This document shows, piece after piece, positions 1 to 5,368 of a stretch of DNA of 14,712 bases. Under the pieces are notes generated by a model. The model was not told the DNA's origin. It saw only the letters and a list, made by a program, of their open reading frames with translations, and ran no database searches. Position numbers and translations under genes: made by a program. Position 1 is the stretch's first letter; every line of letters begins with the position of its first letter. The stretch is from DASSWB01 sp035705495 (lineage in GTDB: Bacteria; Bacteroidota; Bacteroidia; Flavobacteriales; Flavobacteriaceae), in contig DASSWB010000025.1 of NCBI GenBank assembly GCA_035705495.1, positions 1 to 14,712 on the forward strand, given 5' to 3'.

Positions 1-312
1 TACGGGATGACTTACGCCATTTCCCGCCCGAGAATACCACAAACCAAATTTTTGCGATGCGGAAAGCAGAAATGCATGATCATCCGCATTTTTGAAATCG
101 GTTTGTAGTAAATTATGATCCACATATTGGACCGCAACTTCTGTTTTTGCCTTGTCCAAATGCATTGCTTCCAGTTCCAGTTGAACAAGTGTTCCAGTTG
201 CATCCTGTAATAAGGCTTGATCAATTTTAATTCCGATTTCTTTTCCAGGGATCATCTCCCCTTCCAATAAATGCGCTTTGATCAATTTTTGAGTGACGTT
301 TAATTTTGACAT
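1..312 (-). CDS. Aconitate hydratase, Aquifex-type (N-terminal part, cut by window edge)
   Basis: Partial gene: 104 codons from an ATG at 312-310 run in frame off the left edge of the window. The translation begins MSKLNVTQKLIKAHLLEGEM, followed by a PGKEIGIKIDQALLQDATGT stretch, then YVDHNLLQTDFKNADDH and YSRAGNGVSHP. These blocks match the start of the aconitase/LeuC-like hydro-lyases of about 640 residues that lack the long N-terminal extension of mitochondrial-type aconitase (the family called 'aconitate hydratase, Aquifex type'). In aconitases the D-A-T and V-D-H segments lie around the active site; the Fe-S cysteines would be beyond the window. By family it interconverts citrate and isocitrate in the cytosol. 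The start is preceded by A-rich sequence with no Shine-Dalgarno, as usual in Bacteroidota. A homoaconitase or isopropylmalate isomerase role cannot be excluded without the rest. Confidence 0.85.
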   Translation of the reverse strand, partial: MSKLNVTQKLIKAHLLEGEMIPGKEIGIKIDQALLQDATGTLVQLELEAMHLDKAKTEVAVQYVDHNLLQTDFKNADDHAFLLSASQKFGLWYSRAGNGVSHPV

Positions 313-545
313 GGCTGTTTTTTTTCGCCTTTAATATAGAAATTATGATTCAGATTTATGTGAATTTAACAATATCTTACCAGATTGAATTCGTATTGAT
401 TTCTTTCAGAATATAATTCTATCGTTCTTATTTTCAATCTTTTTAATTCCAAAAAACTTCCTAAATCTTAGCTAACAAAGCACTAATTAGTTTGCGGCAA
501 TGAATAAAATTCAGTTTCTTCATTGAAGACTAAAAATTATAATAT
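313..545. other. Divergent intergenic region, aconitase / hpf
   Basis: AT-rich spacer of 233 nt between two divergent genes, so it should hold both promoters. For the rightward gene a TAG-TTTG sequence at 488-494 resembles the -7 box TAnnTTTG but is one base short, so it is only a weak candidate. I see no exact -7 box for the leftward gene, and no hairpin or ORF that stands out. Confidence 0.4.
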
Positions 546-848
546 ATGGAAGCTATTTATCAATTTGTACATCTCGAATCCAGTGATTCACTCAAAGATT
601 TTACACAGCAGAAATTAGAAAAACTTGAAAATAAATTTGATCAGATTATTAGCGCGGAAGTGCATTTTAGAAAACAGGAGGGCAATGAACCGCCCAATGC
701 ATTTATTTGCAATATTAGTTTAAGCGTTCCGGGACCCAATGTGTTTGCGGAATCTACCAAGGATTCTTTTGAAGCGGCCATCGCAGATTGTGTCAAAGAA
801 TTGGATAGACAACTGACCAAGAAAAAGGAACAAATACGAACCTATTAA
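546..848 (+). CDS. hpf: Ribosome hibernation promoting factor, short HPF/RaiA family
   Basis: A 100-residue protein of the HPF/YfiA (sigma-54 modulation) family. Visible features are the N-terminal beta strand followed by a helix with SSDSLKDFTQQKLEKLENKF, a central strand segment (ISAEVHFRK), and a C-terminal helix with FEAAIADCVKELDRQLTKKK, matching the beta-alpha-beta-beta-beta-alpha fold. The length is that of the short form, without the dimerising C-terminal domain of long HPFs. By family it binds the decoding region of the 30S subunit in stationary phase or starvation and stabilises idle ribosomes. The basic C-terminal end suits rRNA contact. The gene stands alone: its own terminator follows, and the next gene has its own -7 box. 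Start ATG at 546 is the only good one. Family assignment is secure; how it is induced is not visible. Confidence 0.92.
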   Translation: MEAIYQFVHLESSDSLKDFTQQKLEKLENKFDQIISAEVHFRKQEGNEPPNAFICNISLSVPGPNVFAESTKDSFEAAIADCVKELDRQLTKKKEQIRTY

Positions 849-876
849 TCCTTTTTTAATTTTGAAAAAAACGTTG

Positions 877-904
877 AAAATCGGCACAATTTGCCGATTT
901 TTTT
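877..904 (+). terminator. Rho-independent terminator after hpf
   Basis: Perfect 9-bp stem AAATCGGCA (878-886) with TGCCGATTT (892-900), 5-nt loop CAATT, followed by a T-run to 904. It begins 30 nt after the hpf stop codon and points the same way. Confidence 0.9.
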
Positions 905-951
905 GATTTAAATTCTCTGCGAAACAGCAAGTATTTCTGTGTATTTTGACT

Positions 952-959
952 TACTTTTG
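952..959 (+). promoter_or_regulatory. Putative -7 box TACTTTTG for the TerC-family gene
   Basis: Exact match to the Bacteroidota -7 consensus TAnnTTTG, 24 nt before the ATG at 984, implying a leader of about 20 nt. No TTTG -33 box lies at the expected distance. Confidence 0.55.
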
Positions 960-983
960 TGTACTTAATTCTATACCACACTT

Positions 984-1928
984 ATGCTTGTTTGGATTGT
1001 ATTTATCGCTGTTATTTCTATTTTTCTCGCTATCGATCTTGGAATTTTCAATAAAGAAGCCCATGTTATTTCAACAAAGGAAGCTTCTAAATTCACAGCA
1101 CTTTGGGTTTCCATTGCGCTAGCTTTTAGCGGTGTGATTTACTGGTTGTATAGTGGAAATCATATTGAAAACCCTACCAATTTAACTCCAACTGATGCGA
1201 CTCTTAAATATGTTACGGGGTATTTAATTGAGCTTTCTTTGAGTATCGATAATATTTTCGTGATCGCCGTGATTTTTAAATCTTTTGGAATTCCGCAAAA
1301 ATATCAACATCGGGTTTTATTTTGGGGGATTGCCGGTGCAATCGTTTTTCGCGCCTTAATGATTTTCTTCGGAATTATTCTGATCAATAAATTTTCTTGG
1401 CTGACATACGTTTTCGGGATCTTCCTGATTTATACGGCTTATAAAATGATCAACTCTCAAGAAGATGAATATGATCCAAAAAAATCGGCCATTTATAGGT
1501 ATTCCCGAAGAATATTCCCCGTAACGCCAACAATTCACGGACAGGAGTTTTTCGTAAAGAGAAGACATATTACTGCGGCGACACCTCTTTTTTTGGCGCT
1601 TATTATGATTGAAGCAACAGATATTCTTTTTGCACTGGACAGCATTCCAGCAATTCTTGCTATTACTTCAGATCCCTTTTTGGTATTTACCTCAAATATT
1701 CTGGCCATTATGGGACTTCGATCTATGTACTTTTTTATCGCCAATTTATTGGGCAAATTTCAATACATCCATTATAGTTTGGTCGTGATCCTGGCTTTTG
1801 TGGGAATAAAAATGTTGTTGGTGCATTACTACCATTTTCCTGAATGGGTTTCTTTGGGAGTTATTTTTCTTGCTTTGGCAGCAGGTATTTTATTATCGCT
1901 ACGAAAAGGAAAAACCCTTGAACAATAA
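984..1928 (+). CDS. TerC-family integral membrane protein (Alx-like)
   Basis: A 314-residue polytopic membrane protein with roughly eight or nine hydrophobic segments. Two TerC signature regions are present: ELSLSIDNIFVIAVIF near residue 83 (Asp89) and MIEATDILFALDSIPAILAI near residue 208 (Asp213 and Asp219), the paired acidic membrane motifs of the internal repeat. The hydrophilic central loop (about 150-190) carries KKSAIYRYSRRIFPVTPT, as in Alx/TerC proteins. Characterised relatives export Mn2+ and help metallate exported proteins; tellurite resistance is a historical label. There are no ter-operon genes nearby, so a housekeeping metal role is more likely than tellurite resistance (inference). 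It is monocistronic, with its own -7 box upstream and a hairpin overlapping its stop codon. The start at 984 begins directly with a hydrophobic helix, as expected. Confidence 0.92.
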   Translation: MLVWIVFIAVISIFLAIDLGIFNKEAHVISTKEASKFTALWVSIALAFSGVIYWLYSGNHIENPTNLTPTDATLKYVTGYLIELSLSIDNIFVIAVIFKSFGIPQKYQHRVLFWGIAGAIVFRALMIFFGIILINKFSWLTYVFGIFLIYTAYKMINSQEDEYDPKKSAIYRYSRRIFPVTPTIHGQEFFVKRRHITAATPLFLALIMIEATDILFALDSIPAILAITSDPFLVFTSNILAIMGLRSMYFFIANLLGKFQYIHYSLVVILAFVGIKMLLVHYYHFPEWVSLGVIFLALAAGILLSLRKGKTLEQ

Positions 1929-1942
1929 TCCAAGGGTTTTTT
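1911..1942. terminator. Bidirectional terminator between convergent genes
   Basis: 10-bp perfect stem AAAACCCTTG (1911-1920) with CAAGGGTTTT (1931-1940), 10-nt loop AACAATAATC, flanked by A-run and T-run. It can terminate the TerC gene (+) and the MBL-fold gene ending at 1955 (-). The left arm and loop overlap the last TerC codons and its stop. Confidence 0.85.
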
Positions 1943-1954
1943 AAATTTGAAAAA

Positions 1955-2677
1955 CTATTTCGAAATCGGACCGCTTCTCCCTAATTTCTGAAGCAGATCA
2001 TTCTGTTCTGCTTCTTCCAAATCAAATTGTGGCTTTCCACATCTTGGTAAAATATGTGCGAATTCTTTATCGAATGAATTCCAGGTTTCCGCTAATCCAA
2101 AATCCTGAGCAGAATCCTTATTTTCTGGTCGTGAAAAAACGTGTTCGTCTGTTTCATAAGAACTGCCGACAGCACTATCACCACAGAACAACATTCCGTT
2201 GTTGATTTCGGAATGAATCACAACCGATCCACCGGTAACACCTGGAAAATGATGAACACTTAATGAGAAATGGCTGAAAATTTCGTGCTTTCCTGTAATA
2301 TCTTTTGTCGCTGATGATGAAATACTTGTATCCAATGGATGAATAAAAATTGGAGCATCCCCAGCTTCCTCTTTCATTTTTTGTAAACTCTCCCCTATTC
2401 CTTTCACCACTTTTCCGCTGGTAAGTAAAATTCCTTTTATGTGATATCCACTCTCCCTGAAATCCTTGATCGTTTTTTCGCTAATTGCATCAATCAACAA
2501 AATATCCCTACCATTCAAATGCCGAATCGCATAACCTTGACAAGTACTGTCATCCGTCGTTTTAATTTTGAACAAAAAAGTATCGGGTAAAATTTTAATA
2601 GCCCTTTCCCGTTGTGCATCTTTTATGGTCTCAATACTTTGGACCATCTCAACTTCCATTACGTCTATAGATTTCAT
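1955..2677 (-). CDS. Metallo-beta-lactamase-fold protein lacking the metal-binding residues
   Basis: A 240-residue soluble protein without signal peptide. Its layout follows the MBL fold: a first strand pair with GRDILLIDAIS (56-66), a strand-loop-helix HIKGILLTSGKVVKGIGESL (79-98) where active enzymes have a THxHxDH motif, IFIHPLD (110-116), FPGVTGGSVVIHSEINNG (144-161) where active enzymes have PGHTPGS, MLFCGDSAVG (162-171), and a late HILPRCGKPQF in place of LPGHG. Thus S87, K89, V91 and K92 sit where HxHxDH should be, V147 replaces the next His and C213 the last; only D167 remains. The protein is probably not a hydrolase; it may bind a ligand or partner (inference). The gene is convergent with TerC and follows the PPTase remnant on the same strand. 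Start at 2677; Met7 or Met11 are alternatives. The fold call rests on motif layout read by eye. Confidence 0.7.
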   Translation of the reverse strand: MKSIDVMEVEMVQSIETIKDAQRERAIKILPDTFLFKIKTTDDSTCQGYAIRHLNGRDILLIDAISEKTIKDFRESGYHIKGILLTSGKVVKGIGESLQKMKEEAGDAPIFIHPLDTSISSSATKDITGKHEIFSHFSLSVHHFPGVTGGSVVIHSEINNGMLFCGDSAVGSSYETDEHVFSRPENKDSAQDFGLAETWNSFDKEFAHILPRCGKPQFDLEEAEQNDLLQKLGRSGPISK

Positions 2678-2765
2678 ATGTTACTGTTTTTGATTGCTTT
2701 AAATTACATCAGAATCAGCAAAAAACCAACCTTGAAAATGGCTTTAACGGGCTTTTTAATGTTAA

Positions 2766-3320
2766 TTAACGTGCGTAGGCAAATGCAGAAAATCTTCCGT
2801 GATGGGAGAAGGAAAATGCGTCAGGTATTTTTTTGGATTTTAAAAATAACTGCGGAATCGAATGTTGGCTATACCGAATTTTCAAATCGGATGAACTCAT
2901 TTTTTTTACTTCGGAAAAACTTTTGTTGAAATGTGCTTTCATCACTTCTGACGCAGTTTCGTAAGTGGCAGATTCAGTCTGGATTTCTTCCGAAGCAGTA
3001 GCAACCGAATGTATTTTTTCAGAATTAAAAAAACTTTTACAGTAATACTTTCTTTCCGCAGCACGAACGATTCCGAAGGATTTATTTTTAGATATTCCTT
3101 CAACATTACATTCAAAAAAAGTCAGATTAAATCGACGCGTGAGATTAAGAACGTTGATTCGCTTTGTAAACAGCTTCTTTCATACTCCAAAAAAGCCAAA
3201 CAGTAAATTGCGGATTTTTCGAATTTAAAAGATTGATTTTTTCATTTTCAGAAAAGAGTTGTTTTGAAATTGTGATCGTTTCCAATTGTCGTTTTGAAAC
3301 GCCAATTTTAAATCGACCAT
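2766..3320 (-). pseudogene. 4'-phosphopantetheinyl transferase-like pseudogene, two frameshifts
   Basis: Read on the minus strand, three consecutive pieces reconstruct one PPTase-superfamily protein of about 185 residues. Frame A from 3320 gives MVDLKLAFQNDNWKRSQFQ; at the A4 run 3262-3265 the homology moves to frame B, giving KQLFSENEKINLLNSKNPQ and then the core TVWLFWSMKEAVYKANQR; at 3147-3153 it returns to frame A, giving LNLTRRFNLTFFECNV through to IPDAFSFSHHGRFSAFAYAR and a TAA at 2768-2766. The pattern (VDLKLA...NWKR, W-S-x-KEA-x-YK, SFSHHG) is that of the flavobacterial PPTases starting MIGNDIVDL. A one-base loss in the A run and a one-base gain near 3150 would explain the shifts. The GND part holding the essential Mg-binding Asp is also missing at the 5' end. 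A live enzyme would transfer phosphopantetheine from CoA to carrier proteins. Sequencing error could explain the shifts but not the lost GND. Confidence 0.82.
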
Positions 3321-3353
3321 AAACTTTATGTGCGGGAAATTTATTTCTTAAAC

Positions 3354-3414
3354 ATAAAAAAGGCTTTCTATTGTATTCGCCATTTTGACGATTATCTAAC
3401 AAATAGAAAGCCTT
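3354..3414 (-). terminator. Terminator of the OmpA-lipoprotein operon, long loop
   Basis: 13-bp perfect stem between AAGGCTTTCTATT (plus strand 3360-3372) and AATAGAAAGCCTT (3402-3414) with an unusually large 29-nt loop. On the minus strand the stem is followed by a T-run (complement of 3355-3360), 30 nt downstream of the OmpA-lipoprotein stop. There is no T-run in the plus direction. It lies immediately upstream of the PPTase remnant. Confidence 0.75.
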
Positions 3415-3444
3415 CTAATATAAGGATTAACTTCTTTGAATTAA

Positions 3445-4134
3445 TTAATTCGTGTTTTGTTCTGCCTCTTCAATCAATTCTTCACTGGCAATAATCGCAA
3501 ATTCTACCCTTCTGTTTTTTGATCTTCCATCAACTGTAGAATTATCAAATTTTGGTTGGGTTTCACCATACCATTTTGTGGTAATGCTACTTGCAGGAAC
3601 TCCTTTGCTCACTAAATAATTGGTTACTGCCTGTGCACGGTTTTGGGATAATGTGTAATTATAACTATCGTTTCCGGTGCTATCGGTATGACCTTCGACC
3701 AAAATCAAAGTTTTGGGATATTCCAGTAAAATTCCGGCAAGTTTGTCCAGCGTAGTTTGTGATGTGGTACTCAGATTATATTTTTCAGTGTCGAAATTTA
3801 CACCACTGTTTTCATCAAAAGTTACGTTTATACCTTCACCAACCCTTGTAACTTCAGCTCCAGGAATTTCATTCTCGATTTCCTGAGCTTGTTTATCCAT
3901 TCTATTACCAATGTAAGCACCAGTCGCACCACCAACAACACCACCAATAATTGCGCCTAGGGCGGTGTTTCCTTCTCCCACATTATTACCTATTACGCCT
4001 CCTATCACGGCTCCACTAGTGGCTCCAATAACAGCTCCTTTTTGTTTATTATTTGCATTTCTTGTCGCCTCACATCCAAAAATCATGATGGACATAAATA
4101 TTATGGCGAACCCTTTAATTACTGAATTTTTCAT
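3445..4134 (-). CDS. OmpA-family lipoprotein with glycine-zipper domain
   Basis: A 229-residue outer-membrane lipoprotein of the YiaD/Pal-like type. The signal peptide ends in the lipobox IMIFGC with Cys21 as acylation site. Residues 33-77 form a glycine zipper (GAVIGATSGAVIGGVIG and GAIIGGVVGGATGAYIG), expected to insert in or associate with membrane. Residues about 100-213 are an OmpA C-terminal domain with LVEGHTDSTGNDSYN (Asp151), LSQNRAQAV (Arg166) and DGRSKNRRVEF, including the residues that bind the diaminopimelate of peptidoglycan. The protein should tether the outer membrane to the wall. It is the last gene of a minus-strand group, starting 5 nt after the stop of the lipocalin-like gene and ending just before a terminator. 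The acidic, Glu-rich C-terminal tail is ordinary for the family. Its exact physiological role is not known from sequence. Confidence 0.93.
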   Translation of the reverse strand: MKNSVIKGFAIIFMSIMIFGCEATRNANNKQKGAVIGATSGAVIGGVIGNNVGEGNTALGAIIGGVVGGATGAYIGNRMDKQAQEIENEIPGAEVTRVGEGINVTFDENSGVNFDTEKYNLSTTSQTTLDKLAGILLEYPKTLILVEGHTDSTGNDSYNYTLSQNRAQAVTNYLVSKGVPASSITTKWYGETQPKFDNSTVDGRSKNRRVEFAIIASEELIEEAEQNTN

Positions 4135-4139
4135 AGTTT

Positions 4140-4631
4140 TTATTTTTGTATTTTGTTGAACTCCATCCGAATCGTGAAATCATCACCTTCAAACATTACC
4201 GTCTGTTCCCAAATCATCGTGGTTTCGGTCAGGGAAATTAAGTTGATTCGAAAACCTGTATTTTCATTCAGGTCATCATTTTTTTCGTTGGTTGGTTTAA
4301 AAAGGAAATCATAATTTCCTGTGGCTTCATTCACTTCTTCTACCTTCCATCTAAAATATCTTTCCCCAGAATTACATCCGGTTTTTTGGATGGTATAAGT
4401 TCCGGTATTGTTATTTTCTACGAAATGCCATGTACTGTTCGTAAAACACGAAGCATTGGCTTCATTGAACAGGGTCACGTTAAAACTTCCCGTACTTCCG
4501 GGATATGTCACGTTGTTGAGAATCCAATCTCCTTTAAAAGTTTCTTGTGCTTCTTTTACCACTTTTCCGGGTCCGCATGCTATTAGAAAAACAACAACAG
4601 CTGAAGCTAATATTTTTCGAATTCTTTTCAT
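4140..4631 (-). CDS. Lipocalin-like lipoprotein
   Basis: A 163-residue exported protein. The N-terminus MKRIRKILASAVVVFLIACG has a basic start, hydrophobic core and lipobox L-I-A-C with Cys19, so it is lipid-anchored. After a short linker, FKGDWILNNVTYPGSTG resembles the first strand (G-x-W) of Bacteroidota 'lipocalin family' proteins, followed by alternating beta-type segments with STWHFVENNNTGTYTI, YFRWKV, TGFRINLISLTETTMIWEQ and a final strand. Two cysteines (in ASCFTN and KTGCNSG) could form a disulfide. The ligand is unknown; the family name describes the fold only. The gene lies between the SPW protein (17 nt upstream) and the OmpA lipoprotein (8 nt between stop and next ATG counting inclusively), so co-expression is likely. 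Fold-level confidence is moderate; lipoprotein status is firm. Confidence 0.75.
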   Translation of the reverse strand: MKRIRKILASAVVVFLIACGPGKVVKEAQETFKGDWILNNVTYPGSTGSFNVTLFNEANASCFTNSTWHFVENNNTGTYTIQKTGCNSGERYFRWKVEEVNEATGNYDFLFKPTNEKNDDLNENTGFRINLISLTETTMIWEQTVMFEGDDFTIRMEFNKIQK

Positions 4632-4648
4632 ATCAATTTTTATTATGT

Positions 4649-5011
4649 TTATGCTTTACTATCGACCATTGCGTCTCCTTTTGAGAAGACAGCCACAACT
4701 ATTTCCATTAAACCGATAATTAAATGTGGCCAAAAAACAAGATCTTCAAATTGAAACAACCATGGCGAAATTGCGAGTAAAATACCAGAAAGAACATCTA
4801 AAACTAAATGCGTCCGGAACAAAATGACTCTTTTTAAACTCCATTCATAATTGGTAAAGAGACTATAAAATATTGCCGATGCACCTAAAAATATAGGAAT
4901 CCAACTCTCAATACCGTTTTCATAGAATCCGAACAACCATGGCGATACAATTAATAAAATTCCCACTGAGTAATCTAAAAAAGCGTGGGTTTTGGTTTCA
5001 ATAAACTTCAT
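4649..5011 (-). CDS. SPW-repeat integral membrane protein
   Basis: A 120-residue protein with four hydrophobic segments arranged as two repeats. Each repeat has the signature D-x-x-x-G-x-L-L-x-x-SPWLF: DYSVGILLIVSPWLFGF (13-29) and DVLSGILLAISPWLFQF (72-88). This is the SPW repeat family, small inner-membrane proteins of unknown biochemical role. No signal peptide cleavage site is apparent and the C-terminus is hydrophilic. The gene begins 19 nt after the terminator that follows the DUF1328 gene and continues into the two lipoprotein genes. No -7 box is clear in the short upstream gap, so its transcription may rely on read-through of that terminator (inference). Start ATG 5011-5009. Confidence 0.88.
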   Translation of the reverse strand: MKFIETKTHAFLDYSVGILLIVSPWLFGFYENGIESWIPIFLGASAIFYSLFTNYEWSLKRVILFRTHLVLDVLSGILLAISPWLFQFEDLVFWPHLIIGLMEIVVAVFSKGDAMVDSKA

Positions 5012-5029
5012 GAATATTCTCGTTTCAAT

Positions 5030-5063
5030 TTAAAAACCAATGTCAGCAAGAAACCGACATTGG
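5030..5063 (-). terminator. Terminator/attenuator between DUF1328 gene and SPW gene
   Basis: On the minus strand CCAATGTCGG pairs with CTGACATTGG (one G-U pair), 7-nt loop TTTCTTG, followed by TTTTTAAA. It starts 14 nt after the DUF1328 stop and ends 19 nt before the SPW start, so it either separates two units or partly attenuates one operon. Confidence 0.85.
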
Positions 5064-5076
5064 ACTTTATCTTCTT

Positions 5077-5238
5077 CTAACTTCTGAATAATCTGCTTAT
5101 CAAAGAAATCACCAAAAGGACGATGAAAATGTAAAAAATGATTTGCGCTATGTCTGCGAAACCTTCTGCGATTCCACCGAAACCAAAAATGGCAGCTATT
5201 AAAGCAATAATTAGAAAAATAACGATTAGTCGTACCAT
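5077..5238 (-). CDS. DUF1328 (YtjA-like) small membrane protein
   Basis: A 53-residue gene. It begins MVRLIVIFLIIALIAAIFGF, continues with GGIAEGFADIAQIIFYIFIV and ends VISLISRLFRS. Two hydrophobic helices surround the conserved turn GFGGIAEGFADIA, which is the hallmark of the DUF1328/YtjA family. It should sit in the inner membrane with basic ends inside. No biochemical function is established for the family; its genes are often found near envelope and stress genes, which fits this neighbourhood. The start ATG (5238-5236) is the only one, 29 nt from a promoter-like TTTG-N20-TAAATTAG. A strong terminator follows. Confidence 0.9.
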   Translation of the reverse strand: MVRLIVIFLIIALIAAIFGFGGIAEGFADIAQIIFYIFIVLLVISLISRLFRS

Positions 5239-5266
5239 AAGATCAGATTTTTTTGATTAGTTAAAT

Positions 5267-5298
5267 CTAATTTACAGTAGCTTAATCCGCTAGGCAAA
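5267..5298 (-). promoter_or_regulatory. Putative promoter of the DUF1328 gene
   Basis: On the minus strand TTTG (complement of 5295-5298), a 20-nt spacer, then TAAATTAG (complement of 5267-5274), 7 of 8 to TAnnTTTG counting free positions. The layout matches the Bacteroidota -33/-7 arrangement. The -7 box lies 29 nt upstream of the ATG. Confidence 0.5.
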
Positions 5299-5368
5299 AG
5301 ATTATTAAATCTTTAACAGGAAAATTGTTAAAAAATTCTAAATATTATAATTGAAAGCCGCTTAATTG

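Noticed and set aside
984..1928. Tellurite-resistance island
   Set aside because: Only a lone TerC-family gene is present; terZABDEF genes are absent and the flanks are housekeeping genes.
2612..3206. Plus-strand ORFs at 2612-2929 and 3009-3206
   Set aside because: They are antisense to the MBL-fold start and to the PPTase pseudogene, with low-complexity Lys/Phe/Leu-rich translations and no recognisable family.
3145..3402. 85-codon minus-strand ORF starting with TTG
   Set aside because: Its first half overlaps the terminator hairpin and has no homology sense; only its last ~40 codons match the PPTase core. It is one piece of the frameshifted pseudogene, not a gene by itself.
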